Source: Notolepis coatsorum (Eukaryota; Chordata; Actinopteri; Aulopiformes; Paralepididae). Taken from it: a stretch of DNA of 64,000 nt. The notes beneath the pieces were generated by a model. It saw only the letters and a list, made by a program, of their open reading frames with translations, had not been told where the DNA came from and searched no databases. The stretch is taken from positions 159,787,856-159,851,855 of the forward strand of contig OZ020587.1 of NCBI GenBank assembly GCA_963971535.1. Reading direction: 5' to 3'. Each line of letters opens with the position of its first letter. Position 1 is the first letter of the stretch. Made by a program: the position numbers and the translations under genes. Shown one piece after another: positions 10,873 through 23,900 of the stretch.

Positions 10873-11774
10873 CATTAATCCCAGAACCACTGAAATCTGG
10901 AGAAAAGAGACACCAAAGGAAAACGGAGATTCTGTAAACAGTGTAAAGCAGGGGTAGGCAACCCTAGGCATGCGTGGCATTTTCATAGGCACAGGGGGCA
11001 GCAGTTTAAAAAAAAAAAAAAAGAAATGTGCTTTGAAATATTATAGTGAAATATTTTGCACTGTTGTCGCATTTATCTTGTTGAAATCCTCCCACAGGTT
11101 CTTTTTACTACCACATATTTAATTGGGACCCTTTATTTGTTTATTATTTCAATTTAGCTGGAAATACATTGCTACATCATTCAGTAACATTTGCAGAGCC
11201 TTATAACAAAAACATTATTACGGTCACCATTGTGACCAGTGGGATTAATCAACAAATTGTATTATTTATTTTTCTATTTCATTGAACATTGCACATGTTA
11301 AAAGCAATTTTTTTTCTCAAAATGAGTATTACCAAGTCAACTTGTGTTCTTAAAACAATGACAATAAACAGTTTTATTAGGTTGAAATAATGTGGTTGTG
11401 TACTTATTTTTCTGTTAACTTATTATGGATTGAAAACTGAAAACCTTAATGCACAGTAACTGAACTCAATATTTTTAAGTTCTAGTAATTTATTATTATA
11501 ATTTTTTTTACAGTGTAGTCTTGCGATCAATCAAAACTTATTTACACGATATACCTCACATTCACCCTCCATTCACATCCTGGTGTTCTCCTGGTGTTCT
11601 CCATTAGGCCTGTAGGTGGAGCTATGACAGCACACGTACAGTACACACACCGATGGTGTGTGATGTGTCCAAAAATGAATGGGCAAATGTGAGTGAAATG
11701 GTCGCACTGTATGTAGCTGTTTGTCTGCATTGCATTCCCCCCCCCCCAACTCAGATTTAGGGTTGATACAACCA

Positions 11775-12846
11775 TGAATGAATGAATGAATGAATGAATG
11801 AATGAATGAATGAAAACTTTATTTAACAGATTGCAGAATGGGTACAATACAGTACGGCTCAATACATACAATTGTTAAGGGGATGCAGACCTGAGAAAGA
11901 CGTTTGTCTTGTTTCCATCAGGGTCCCCCATTTTCAATTCATATAGACATTTATGAAATACACAACATACATGACATTTATGGCATAGGGACATATAGGT
12001 ATTTAGTACTGATACATTTGTGACATAAACGGTATTCAAATATACAGTACTGTTACCCCTAGATCCTGACAGAGTATATACATATGATGGGGAGGGGACT
12101 GTACATTAGGAGGGGGTGGGTGGGTGGGAGAGAAATATACATACGGCGGGGAGGGAATATATACATGCGGTGGGGAGGAGACTGTCTATTAGGAGGTGGT
12201 GGGGATTTGGGGCATTTACGGTGGCCAGTTTCGAATTGCAGCCTCCCGTAGGTGCTCTTTAAGAGCGGTTTTGAATGTGGGTAGGGATTCACATTCCTTT
12301 ACAGCTTTGGGTAGGGCGTTCCACATTGTTGTGGCATAATTGCGAAACGTGTTTAGTCCCTTGTTTGAGCTGAATCTGGGTTTAACATGATTTGTTGAGC
12401 TTCCTCTGGTGTAGTGGTTGTGGTATTCACTGACCTTTGGGAAGTATTTTGACATGTACATGGGTACCCCGGTCGTATAGTGTATCTTGTAGACCAGGCC
12501 CATTGCAAGTTGCTGTACTCTGTCGTCTACTCTAAGCCATCCTAGGTTGTCAAAGTGGGCAGGGGTGAGGTGGGTTCTGGGGTTCAGGTCAAGTAGTAGT
12601 CTGATGAGTTTGTTTTGTGATGTTTGTAATTTTGTTTTAAGCGCCTTTGAGGTGCTTTGGTACCATGAGGTGCACGTATAGTCGTAGTACCCTTGAATGA
12701 TTGCTCCTGCCAGAGTCTTCAGGGTATTCTTGTTTACCAGAGAGGAGATCCGGTACAAGAATCTAGTTCGTTGGTTGACTTTTTTTATTACATTGGATGC
12801 CATTTTGTCACAGGAAAGATTTGCCTCTAGGATGGAACCCAGGTAG
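11775..12846 (-). mobile_element. 5'-truncated non-LTR retrotransposon nested in the hAT
   Basis: In minus orientation: RT C-terminal coding region (12803 to 12219), a 3' UTR of about 400 bp, a GTTAAATAAAGTTTTC signal near 11815-11830, and an ATTC simple-repeat tail (11775-11813). Its position inside the hAT shows it inserted later or was carried along. Confidence 0.8.
12219..12803 (-). pseudogene. Reverse transcriptase C-terminal fragment of a non-LTR retrotransposon
   Basis: An uninterrupted frame of about 195 codons on the minus strand contains KVNQRTRFLYRISSLVNK, GYYDYTCTSWYQS, KLQTSQNKLIRLLLDLNPRT, FDNLGWLRVDDRVQQLAMG and TMWNALPKAVKECESLPTF. These match the region after the catalytic RT core in CR1/jockey/RTE-like LINEs of fish and invertebrates. 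The catalytic YADD region and the endonuclease are missing through 5' truncation, so it cannot be functional. The intact frame suggests a fairly young copy. Clade assignment is uncertain. Confidence 0.8.
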
Positions 12847-13032
12847 TAATAATAATATTGTTAATAATAACAATAACAATAATGATGTAATAATGTAAAA
12901 ATTATCATTAAAAAGACCTGATTATGAGAAAAAATAATTACGATGCATGGAATATTGTTGAGGCACACTAGTTACAACTATATTTCAAACAGGCACTCCA
13001 TGTCAAAAAGGTTGCTGACCCCTGGTGTAAAG

Positions 13033-13389
13033 GATGGGACGCATGAGCCAAGGGGGAACGTCGGGGTGTTGCATGAGACATCAGGGCTTCCCCTAAACTG
13101 TGATATAGGGGCGCAGCGTCCCTATGACAACGCACCAGCGCCACCATGTGTTTAATTAAAAAAAATTTAAACTTTAAAAACTTGTGATTCTTTGCAGTGA
13201 AAGTTTGGGGCTTAGAAACAGATGCATCATTGTCTAATACGTGATTGCTAGGTCCTCTGTTCCACCATGTGTGTGTGTGTTTTCGTGTTCAACGTTAAAA
13301 CTATTGTACAACCGTATGTACTGTACTTAAATAAACTTAAAATAAAACGTAAAAAATATATAGTAGTAAGTATTGGGAAAATATATAGC
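13033..13389. other. Unique sequence, nothing recognised
   Basis: Contains GGGCTTCCCCTAAACTGTG near 13084, somewhat like a hAT end but without a partner, and an AT-rich stretch after 13150. No gene. Confidence 0.45.
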
Positions 13390-13580
13390 GTTTCTCACAT
13401 TCATTCACACACCGACGGCGGAGGCGACCACGCGAGGTGCCAACCTGCTCGTCGGGAGCAGTTAGGGGGTTAAGTGTCTCGCTCAAGGACACTTCGACAC
13501 GCTGCCCGGGAGGAGCGGGAATCGAACCGGGAACCTTCCGATTACCAGACGACCTCCTGAACCGCCGTCACCCCCATACC
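13390..13580 (-). mobile_element. tRNA-derived SINE
   Basis: On the minus strand: CGGTTCGATTCCCGC (B box, plus-strand 13517-13530) preceded by GGTCGTCTGGTAATCGGAAG, then a core with GTGTCCTTGAGCGAGACACT and CCTAACTGCTCCCGACGAGC, ending GGTGTGTGAATGAATGTGAG. This layout is common to many teleost SINE families. The head is truncated before a clear A box. I cannot give the family name with confidence. Confidence 0.8.
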
Positions 13581-13810
13581 CTTGTGTTTGCTATTTTATT
13601 GAAATTATGTTTTTAAGTTTTGCAGGAAATTACAGCAAATGGGAGTTCTCCATCGCAAATAATCTTTGCCTCCCGGTTTTGTCAAAGTTATTATACTACA
13701 ACTCTGTACATACATCTGATTAGCACTATCACTCAGTAGTAGTAATTTATATATTTTATACCCAGTTTAATCACCTGTACATTGTATATTACTGTTGCAT
13801 TTTACTGTTA

Positions 13811-13896
13811 CATTTGCACTCTGGTTGGATGTCAAACCTCTTTTCGTTGTACTGTACTTGTGCTGCATGATGACAATACATTTGAATCTAATCTAA
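13811..13896 (+). repeat. Fish LINE/SINE tail fragment
   Basis: CACTCTGGTTGGATGTCAAA, then TTGTACTGTACTTGTGCTGC and GACAATACATTTGAATC. This is the same tail module as in the elements at 2763 and 10309, here alone. Confidence 0.65.
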
Positions 13897-14044
13897 AGTG
13901 TGGGGGTAGTGGGTCTTTGGTGTGTTTGTGTGCGTGTTTATGTATGTATCCATATGTGTTTTTGTTGAAAGAAATGGAGAAATACTGAATCGAATGCGAA
14001 AAAGGACGAATTTCTATAAGAACGATAAACCTGTCGCGCGCGTG

Positions 14045-14068
14045 CACACACACACACACACACACACC
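14045..14068. repeat. (CA)n microsatellite
   Basis: About 12 CA dinucleotides. Confidence 0.95.
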
Positions 14069-14156
14069 TCAGCAGATGTAGGAGGGTTCCATTCCTTTTC
14101 GGACACCACAACTACCATCATTATTTCCTTCTTGCAAAAAAGGCCATTACTGGTAT

Positions 14157-14179
14157 GGGGGGGGGGGGGGGGGGGGGGG
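14157..14179. repeat. Poly-G tract of 23
   Basis: Twenty-three consecutive G on the plus strand. It could fold as a G-quadruplex, or the length may be a sequencing estimate. Confidence 0.9.
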
Positions 14180-14988
14180 TGAGAAGAGAAACGGAGCGAT
14201 TCTGTATCTCTGGCCGTGTATTTGTTGGTTTGCCAACACAATGTAGCCTTTCAGAAAGAACCTGCTCCTCAAAAGCAAAGGGAAGTTTGTCATTTGTGTG
14301 GAAGGAAGAGGAGGACGCAGCAGGGGGGGCCCTGTCGTCATAGGGACCCCCCCCCCCCCCTTCTCCTCCCTGTCACCGTTAATGAGACCTAGCTTGTCCA
14401 CGGAGGGAAGGAGAGGAGGAGGGAGGGAGGGAGTCGTGGTTGTCAGTGTAGCCATCTCCCTCCCCGTGTGTCCCAGTAACAGGTCGCCCCCTTCCAGGCC
14501 AAAGGGGGCATCGGAGGAGCAGAGAGAGGGGTGCGGGGGAGACGAGCAGCTGCCCGGGGCCCGTTCCCCGTCAGAAGCAGATGGCAAGTGGGTGATGATG
14601 CCGGGGGAGGGGGGGGCGGGGGAGGGGGTGGTCTTGGTTCTTCTCCACAGAGGTGGCACGGGGCGGCTGGCACAGAGGTTTTCTGCATGGCCGCCCCCAG
14701 ACAAGCCTGTGCAATTACCGCTGCCGGTAGGGGGTCCCCCGCGCCGCAGCCGCTATTCAAGCCCCCCACCCCCCCTCCCCCCCGGAGAACACACACAGCA
14801 AAATACAGCACGCGGGACGGACCAGCTGGCCGGCCGACCGACCGACCAACCGCACACCGGCTCGGAGGGCGCGGCGCCGGAGGAGGATAATGGTCTTTCA
14901 TGAGGACGTCGCTCAGCGGTGATACGGAGCAGACGCCGCCGATGTCTCAGTAAATACATGATGCCTAGAGGGCAGATTCATGAGACGA
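14180..14988. other. GC-rich unique block, candidate conserved non-coding sequence
   Basis: Complex sequence between the poly-G and the 22-bp array, with several G or C runs (14346-14360, 14601-14633). Frames on both strands are open for up to 201 codons but are Pro/Gly/Arg-rich, overlap each other and match nothing, as expected in GC-rich DNA. The non-GC stretch 14190-14310, including TTGTTGGTTTGCCAACACAA, and CAATTACCGCTGCC near 14711 look like regulatory sequence by texture only. No promoter is demonstrated. Confidence 0.4.
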
Positions 14989-17900
14989 GTTCCTACAGGT
15001 CTGTCTGTCTTGGTTCCTACAGGTCTGTCTGTCTTGGTTCCTACAGGTCTGTCTGTCTTGGTTCCTACAGGTCTGTCTGTCTTGGTTCCTACAGGTCTGT
15101 CTCTTGGTTCCTACAGGTCCGTCTCTAGGTTCCTACAGGTCTGTCTGTCTTGGTTCCTACAGGTCTGTCTCTTGGTTACTACAGGTCTGTCTCTTGGTTC
15201 CTACAGGCCCGTCTCTTGGTTCCTACAGGTCTGTCTCTTGGTTCCTACAGGTCTGTCTCTTGGTTCCTACAGGTTCCTACAGGTCTGTCTCTTGGTTCCT
15301 ACAGGTCCGTCTCTTGGTTCCTACAGGTCCGTCTCTTGGTTCCTACAGGTCCGTCTCTTGGTTCCTACAGGTCTGTCTCTTGGTTCCTACAGGTCTGTCT
15401 TGATTCCTACATGTCTGTCTCTTGGTTCCTACAGGTCTGTCTTGATTCCTACAGGTCTGTCTCTTGGTTCCTACAGGTCTGTCTCTTGGTTCCTACAGGT
15501 CCATCTCTTGGTTCCTACAGGTATGTCTGTCTTGGTTCCTACAGGTCTGTCTCTTGGTTCCTACAGGTCTGTCTCTTGGTTCCTACAGGTCTGTCTCTTG
15601 GTTCCTACAGGTCCGTCTCTTGGTTCCTACAAGTCAGTCTCTTGGTTCCTACAGGTCTGGCTTGGTTCCTACAGGTCTGTCTGTCTTGGTTCCTACAGGT
15701 CTGTCTCTTGGTTCCTACAGGTACGTCTCTTGGTTCCTACAGGCCTGTCTGTCTTGGTTCCTACAGGTCTGTCTCTTGGTTCCTACAGGTCTGTCTCTTG
15801 GTTCCTACAGGTCTGTCTCTTGGTTCCTACAGGTCCGTCTCTTGGTTCCTACAGGTCCGTCTCTTGGTTCCTACAGGTCCGTCTCTTGGTTCCTACAGGT
15901 CTGTCTCTTGTCTCTTGGTTCCTGCAGGTCCGTCTCTTGGTTCCGGCAGGTCCGTCTCTTGGTTCCTACAGGTCTGTCTCTTGTCTCTTGGTTCCTGCAG
16001 GTCCGTCTCTTGGTTCCTACAGGTCTGTCTCTTGGTTCCTGCAGGTCCGTCTCTTGTCTCTTGGTTCCTGCAGGTCCGTCTCTTGGTTCCTGCAGGTCCG
16101 TCTCTTGGTTCCTACAGGTCTGTATCTTGTCTCTTGGTTCCTGCAGGTCCGTCTCTTGGTTCCTACAGGTCCGTCTCTTGGTTCCTACAGGTCTGTCTCT
16201 TGGTTCCTGCAGGTCTGTCTCTTGTCTCTTGGTTCCTGAAGGTCCGTCTCTTGGTTCCTACAGGTCTGTCTCTTGGTTCCTACAGGTCTGTCTCTTGGTT
16301 CCTACAGGTCTGTCTCTTGGTTCCTACAGGTCCGTCTCTCGGTTCCTACAGGTCCGTCTCTCGGTTCCTACAGGTCTGTCTCTTGGTTCCTACAGGTCTG
16401 TCTCTTGGTTCCTACAGGTCTTGGTTCTTACAGGTCTGTCTCTTGGTTCCTATAGGTCTGTCTCTTGGTTCCTACAGCTCAGTCTCTTGGTTCCTACAGG
16501 TCTGTCTCTTGGTTCCTACAGGTCCGTCTCTTGGTTCCTACAGGTCCGTCTCTTGGTTCCTACAGGTCTGTCTCTTGGTTCCTACATGTCTGTCTCTTGG
16601 TTCCTACAGGTATGTCACTTGGTTCCTACTGGTCTGTCTCTTGGTTCCTGTATGGTTCCTACAGGTCTGTCTCTTGGTTCCTATAGGTCTGTCTCTTGGT
16701 TCCTACAGGTCTTGGTTCCTACAGGTCTGTCTCTTGGTTCCTACAGGTCTGTCTCTTGGTTCCTGCAGGTCCGTCTCTTGGTTCCTGCAGGTCCGTATCT
16801 TGGTTCCTACAGGTCCGTCTCTTGGTTCCTACAGGTCTGTCTCTTGTCTCCTGCAGGTCCGTCTCTTGGTTCCTACAGGTCTGTCTCTTGGTTCCTGCAG
16901 GTCTGTCTCTTGTCTCTTGGTTCCTGAAGGTCTGTCTCTTGGTTCCTACAGGTCCGTCTCTTGGTTCCTACAGGTCCGTCTCTTGGTTCCTACAGGTCCG
17001 TCTCTTGTCTCTTGGTTCCTGCAGGTCCGTCTCTTGGTTCCTACAGGTCTGTCTCTTGGTTTCTGCAGGTCCGTCTCTTGGTTCCTGCAGGTCCGTCTCT
17101 TGGTTCCTACAGGTCTGTCTCTTGTCTCTTGGTTCCTGCAGGTCCGTCTCTTGGTTCCTACAGGTCTGTCTCTTGGTTCCTGCAGGTCCGTCTCTTGTCT
17201 CTTGGTTCCTGCAGGTCCGTCTCTTGGTTCCTGCAGGTCTGTCTCTTGGTTCCTACAGGTCTGTCTCTTGGTTCCTACAGGTCTGTCTCTTGGTTCCTGC
17301 AGGTCCGTCTCTTGGTTCCTACAGGTCTGTCTCTTGGTTCCTGCAGGTCCGTCTCTTGGTTCCTACAGGTCCGTCTCTTGGTTCCTGCAGGTCTGTCTCT
17401 TGGTTCCTACAGGTCCGTCTCTTGGTTCCTACAGGTCAGTCTCTTGGTTCCTACAGGTCTGTCTCTTGTCTCTTGGTTCCTGCAGGTCCGTCTCTTGGTT
17501 CCTACAGGTCCGTCTCTTGGTTCCTACAGGTCCGTCTCTTGGTTCCTACAGGTCTGTCTCTTGTCTCTTGGTTCCTGCAGGTCCGTCTCTTGGTTCCTGC
17601 AGGTCTGTCTCTTGGTTCCTGCAGGTCCGTCTCTTGTCTCTTGGTTCCTACAGGTCCGTCTCTTGGTTCCTACAGGTCAGTCTCTTGGTTCCTACAGGTC
17701 TGTCTCTTGTCTCTTGGTTCCTGCAGGTCCGTCTCTTGGTTCCTACAGGTCCGTCTCTTGGTTCCTACAGGTCCGTCTCTTGGTTCCTACAGGTCTGTCT
17801 CTTGTCTCTTGGTTCCTGCAGGTCCGTCTCTTGGTTCCTACAGGTCCGTCTCTTGGTTCCTACAGGTCCGTCTCTTGGTTCCTACAGGTCTGTCTCTTGT

Positions 17901-20900
17901 CTCTTGGTTCCTGCAGGTCCGTCTCTTGGTTCCTGCAGGTCTGTCTCTTGGTTCCTGCAGGTCCGTCTCTTGTCTCTTGGTTCCTACAGGTCCGTCTCTT
18001 GGTTCCTACAGGTCTGTCTCTTGGTTCCTACAGGTCTGTCACTTGGTTCCTACAGGTCTGTCTCTTGGTTCCTACAGGTCTGTCTCTTGGTTCCTACAGG
18101 TCTGTCTCTTGGTTCCTGTATGGTTCCTACAGGTCTGTCTCTTGGTTCCTATAGGTCTGTCTCTTGGTTCCTACAGGTCTTGGTTCCTACAGGTCTGTCT
18201 CTTGGTTCCTACAGGTCTGTCTCTTGGTTCCTGCAGGTCCGTCTCTTGGTTCCTACAGGTCCGTCTCTTGGTTCCTACAGGTCTGTCTATTGGTTCCTGC
18301 AGGTCCGTCTCTTGGTTTCTACAGGTCCGTCTCTTGGTTCCTACAGGTCTGTCTCTTGTCTCTTGGTTCCTGCAGGTCCGTCTCTTGGTTCCTACAGGTC
18401 TGTCTCTTGGTTCCTGCAGGTCTGTCTCTTGTCTCTTGGTTCCTGAAGGTCCGTCTCTTGGTTCCTACAGGTCTGTCTCTTGGTTCCTACAGGTCTGTCT
18501 CTTGGTTCCTACAGGTCTGTCTCTTGGTTCCTACAGGTCCGTCTCTCGGTTCCTACAGGTCCGTCTCTCGGTTCCTACAGGTCCGTCTCTCGGTTCCTAC
18601 AGGTCCGTCTCTCGGTTCCTACAGGTCTGTCTCTTGGTTCCTACAGGTCTGTCTCTTGGTTCCTACAGGTCTTGGTTCTTACAGGTCTGTCTCTTGGTTC
18701 CTGCAGGTATGTCTCTTGGTCCCTTCAGGTCTGTATCTTGTCTCTTGGTTCCTGCAGGTCCGTCTCTTGGTTCCTATAGGTCTGTCTCTTGGTTCCTACA
18801 GGTCTGTCTCTTGGTTCCTACAGGTCTGTCTCTTGGTTCCTACAGGTCCGTCTCTTGGTTCCTACAGGTCCGTCTCTTGGTTCCTACAGGTCCGTCTCTT
18901 GGTTCCTACAGGTCAGTCTCTTGGTTCCTACAGGTCCGTCTCTTGGTTCCTACAGGTCCGTCTCTTGGTTCCTACAGGCCCGTCTCTTGGTTCCTACAGG
19001 TCTGTCTCTTGGTTCCTACAGGTCTGTCTCTTGGTTCCTACAGGTCCGTCTCTTGGTTCCTACAGGTCTGTCTCTTGGTTCCTACAGGTCCGTCTCTTGG
19101 TTCCTACAGGTCTGTCTCTTGGTTCCTACAGGTCTGTCTCTTGGTTCCTACAGGTCTGTCTCTTGGTTCCTACAGGTCTGTCTCTTGGTTCCTGCAGGTC
19201 TGTCTCTTGGTTCCTACAGGTCTGTCTCTTGGTTCCTAGAGGTCTTGGTTCCTACAGGTCTGTCTCTTGGTTCCTATAGGTCTGTCTCTTGGTTCCTACA
19301 GGTCCGTCTCTTGGTTCCTACAGGTCCGTCTCTTGGTTCCTACAGGTCTGTCTCTTGGTTCCTACAGGTCTGTCTCTTGGTTCCTACAGGTCCGTCTCTT
19401 GGTTCCTACAGGTCCGTCTCTCGGTTCCTACAGGTCCGTCTCTCGGTTCCTACAGGTCCGTCTCTTGGTTCCTACAGGTCTGTCTCTTGGTTCCTACAGG
19501 TCTGTCTCTTGGTTCCTGCAGGTCTGTCTCTTGGTTCCTACAGGTCTGTCTCTTGGTTCCTAGAGGTCTTGGTTCCTACAGGTCTGTCTCTTTGTTCCTA
19601 TAGGTCTGTCTCTTGGTTCCTACAGCTCCGTCTCTTGGTTCCTACAGGTCTGTCTCTTGGTTCCTACAGGTCCGTCTCTTGGTTCCTACAGGTCCGTCTC
19701 TTGGTTCCTACAGGTCTGTCTCTTGGTTCCTACAGGTCTGTCACTTGGTTCCTACAGGTCTGTCTCTTGGTTCCTACAGGTCTGTCTCTTGGTTCCTACA
19801 GGTCTGTCTCTTGGTTCCTGTATGGTTCCTACAGGTCTGTCTCTTGGTTCCTACAGGTCTTGGTTCCTACATGTCTGTCTCTTGGTTCCTACAGGTCTGT
19901 CTCTTGGTTCCTGCAGGTCCGTCTCTTGGTTCCTACAGGTCCGTCTCTTGGTTCCTACAGATCTGTCTATTGGTTCCTGCAGGTCCGTCTCTTGGTTTCT
20001 ACAGGTCCGTCTCTTGGTTCCTACAGGTCTGTCTCTTGTCTCTTGGTTCCTGCAGGTCCGTCTCTTGGTTCCTACAGGTCTGTCTCTTGGTTCCTGCAGG
20101 TCTGTCTCTTGTCTCTTGGTTCCTGAAGGTCCGTCTCTTGGTTCCTACAGGTCTGTCTCTTGGTTCCTACAGGTCTGTCTCTTGGTTCCTACAGGTCTGT
20201 CTCTTGGTTCCTACAGGTCCGTCTCTCGGTTCCTACAGGTCCGTCTCTCGGTTCCTACAGGTCTGTCTCTTGGTTCCTACAGGTCTGTCTCTTGGTTCTT
20301 ACAGGTCTGTCTCTTGGTTCCTACAGCTCAGTCTCTTGGTTCCTACAGGTCTGTCTCTTGGTTCCTACAGGTCCGTCTCTTGGTTCCTACAGGTCCGTCT
20401 CTTGGTTCCTACAGGTCTGTCTCTTGGTTCCTACATGTCTGTCTCTTGGTTCCTACAGGTCTGTCACTTGGTTCCTACTGGTCGGTCTCTTGGTTCCTGT
20501 ATGGTTCCTACAGGTCTGTCTCTTGGTTCCTATAGGTCTGTCTCTTGGTTCCTACAGGTCTTGGTTCCTACAGGTCTGTCTCTTGGTTCCTACAGGTCTG
20601 TCTCTTGGTTCCTGCAGGTCCGTCTCTTGGTTCCTGCAGGTCCGTATCTTGGTTCCTACAGGTCCGTCTCTTGGTTCCTACAGGTCTGTCTCTTGTCTCT
20701 TGGTTCCTGCAGGTCCGTCTCTTGGTTCCTACAGGTCTGTCTCTTGGTTCCTGCAGGTCTGTCTCTTGTCTCTTGGTTCCTGAAGGTCCGTCTCTTGGTT
20801 CCTACAGGTCCGTCTCTTGGTTCCTACAGGTCCGTCTCTTGGTTCCTACAGGTCCGTCTCTTGTCTCTTGGTTCCTGCAGGTCCGTCTCTTGGTTCCTAC

Positions 20901-23900
20901 AGGTCTGTCTCTTGGTTTCTGCAGGTCCGTCTCTTGGTTCCTGCAGGTCCGTCTCTTGGTTCCTACAGGTCTGTCTCTTGTCTCTTGGTTCCTGCAGGTC
21001 CGTCTCTTGGTTCCTACAGGTCTGTCTCTTGGTTCCTGCAGGTCCGTCTCTTGTCTCTTGGTTCCTGCAGGTCCGTCTCTTGGTTCCTGCAGGTCCGTCT
21101 CTTGGTTCCTACAGGTCTGTCTCTTGGTTCCTACAGGTCTGTCTCTTGGTTCCTGCAGGTCCGTCTCTTGGTTCCTACAGGTCTGTCTCTTGGTTCCTGC
21201 AGGTCCGTCTCTTGGTTCCTACAGGTCCGTCTCTTGGTTCCTGCAGGTCTGTCTCTTGGTTCCTACAGGTCCGTCTCTTGGTTCCTACAGGTCAGTCTCT
21301 TGGTTCCTACAGGTCTGTCTCTTGTCTCTTGGTTCCTGCAGGTCCGTCTCTTGGTTCCTACAGGTCCGTCTCTTGGTTCCTACAGGTCCGTCTCTTGGTT
21401 CCTACAGGTTCGTCTCTTGTCTCTTGGTTCCTGCAGGTCCGTCTCTTGGTTCCTACAGGTCTGTCTCTTGGTTTCTGCAGGTCCGTCTCTTGGTTCCTGC
21501 AGGTCCGTCTCTTGGTTCCTACAGGTCTGTCTCTTGTCTCTTGGTTCCTGCAGGTCCGTCTCTTGGTTCCTACAGGTCTGTCTCTTGGTTCCTGCAGGTC
21601 CGTCTCTTGTCTCTTGGTTCCTGCAGGTCCGTCTCTTGGTTCCTGCAGGTCCGTCTCTTGGTTCCTACAGGTCTGTCTCTTGGTTCCTACAGGTCCGTCT
21701 CTTGGTTCCTACAGGTCTGTCTCTTGGTTCCTGCAGGTCCGTCTCTTGGTTCCTACAGGTCCGTCTCTTGGTTCCTGCAGGTCTGTCTCTTGGTTCCTAC
21801 AGGTCCGTCTCTTGGTTCCTACAGGTCAGTCTCTTGGTTCCTACAGGTCTGTCTCTTGTCTCTTGGTTCCTGCAGGTCCGTCTCTTGGTTCCTACAGGTC
21901 CGTCTCTTGGTTCCTACAGGTCCGTCTCTTGGTTCCTACAGGTCTGTCTCTTGTCTCTTGGTTCCTGCAGGTCCGTCTCTTGGTTCCTGCAGGTCTGTCT
22001 CTTGGTTCCTGCAGGTCCGTCTCTTGTCTCTTGGTTCCTACAGGTCCGTCTCTTGGTTCCTACAGGTCAGTCTCTTGGTTCCTACAGGTCTGTCTCTTGT
22101 CTCTTGGTTCCTGCAGGTACGTCTCTTGGTTCCTACAGGTCCGTCTCTTGGTTCCTACAGGTCCGTCTCTTGGTTCCTACAGGTCTGTCTCTTGGTTCCT
22201 GCAGGTCCGTCTCTTGTCTCTTGGTTCCTGCAGGTCCGTCTCTTGGTTCCTGCAGGTCTGTCTCTTGGTTCCTGCAGGTCCGTCTCTTGTCTCTTGGTTC
22301 CTACAGGTCCGTCTCTTGGTTCCTACAGGTCTGTCTCTTGGTTCCTACAGGTCTGTCTCTTGGTTCCTACAGGTCTGTCTCTTGGTTCCTACAGGTCTGT
22401 CTCTTGGTTCCTACAGGTCTGTCTCTTGGTTCCTGTATGGTTCCTACAGGTCTGTATCTTGGTTCCTATATGTCTGTCTCTTGGTTCCTACAGGTCTTGG
22501 TTCCTACAGGTCTGTCTCTTGGTTCCTACAGGTCTGTCTCTTGGTTCCTGCAGGTCCGTCTCTTGGTTCCTACAGGTCCGTCTCTTGGTTCCTACAGGTC
22601 TGTCTATTGGTTCCTGCAGGTCCGTCTCTTGGTTCCTACAGGTCTGTCTCTTGTCTCTTGGTTCCTGCAGGTCCGTCTCTTGGTTCCTACAGGTCTGTCT
22701 CTTGGTTCCTGCAGGTCTGTCTCTTGGTTCCTGAAGGTCCATCTCTTGGTTCCTACAGGTCTGTCTCTTGTTCCTACAGGTCTGTCTCTTGGTTCCTACA
22801 GGTCCATCTCTCGGTTCCTACAGGTCCGTCTCTCGGTTCCTACAGGTCCGTCTCTCGGTTCCTACAGGTCTGTCTCTTGGTTCCTACAGGTCTGTCTCTT
22901 GGTTCCTACAGGTCTTGGTTCTTACAGGTCTGTCTCTTGGTTCCTATAGGTCTGTCTCTTGGTTCCTACAGCTCAGTCTCTTGGTTCCTACAGGTCTGTC
23001 TCTTGGTTCCTACAGGTCCGTCTCTTGGTTCCTACAGGTCCGTCTCTTGGTTCCTACAGGTCTGTCTCTTGGTTCCTACATGTCTGTCTCTTGGTTCCTA
23101 CAGGTCTGTCACTTGGTTCCTACTGGTCTGTCTCTTGGTTCCTGTATGGTTCCTACAGGTCTGTCTCTTGGTTCCTATAGGTCTGTCTCTTGGTTCCTAC
23201 AGGTCTTGGTTCCTACAGGTCTGTCTCTTGGTTCCTACAGGTCTGTCTCTTGTCTCTTGGTTCCTGCAGGTCCGTCTCTTGGTTCCTACAGGTCTGTCTC
23301 TTGTCTCTTGGTTCCTGCAGGTATGTCTCTTGGTCCCTTCAGGTCTGTATCTTGTCTCTTGGTTCCTGCAGGTCCATCTCTTGGTTCCTATAGGTCTGTC
23401 TCTTGGTTCCTACAGGTCTGTCTCTTGGTTCCTACAGGTCTGTCTCTTGGTTCCTACAGGTCTGTCTCTTGGTTCCTACAGGTCCGTCTCTTGGTTCCTA
23501 CAGGTCCGTCTCTTGGTTCCTGCAGGTCCGTCTCTTGGTTCCTACAGGTCCATCTCTTGGTTCCTACAGGTCCGTCTCTTGGTTCCTACAGGTCTGTCTC
23601 TTGGTTCCTACAGGTCCGTCTCTTGGTTCCTACAGGTCCGTCTCTTGGTTCCTACATGCCCGTCTCTTGGTTCCTACAGGTCTGTCTCTTGGTTCCTACA
23701 GGTCTGTCTCTTGGTTCCTACAGGTCCGTCTCTTGGTTCCTACAGGTCTGTCTCTTGGTTCCTACAGGTCCGTCTCTTGGTTCCTACAGGTCTGTCTCTT
23801 GGTTCCTACAGGTCTGTCTCTTGGTTCCTACAGGTCTGTCTCTTGGTTCCTACATGTCTGTCTCTTGGTTCCTACAGGTCTGTCTCTTGGTTCCTAGAGG

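Larger units (their letters stand above)
10949..13024. mobile_element. hAT transposon with perfect 8-bp target duplication, enclosing a LINE
   Basis: Starts CAGGGGTAGGCAACC and ends with the complement of CAGGGGTCAGCAACC (13 of 15 match). It is flanked by GTGTAAAG at 10941-10948 and at 13025-13032, an exact 8-bp duplication as made by hAT transposases. The length is 2,076 bp, about half of it the LINE at 11775-12846. The remaining interior is AT-rich with no transposase ORF, so it is non-autonomous. Confidence 0.88.

Noticed and set aside
14147..14903. Overlapping ORFs up to 201 codons on both strands
   Set aside because: Low-complexity Pro/Gly/Arg/Ser composition in GC-rich DNA, mutually overlapping, no recognisable domain and no splice structure.
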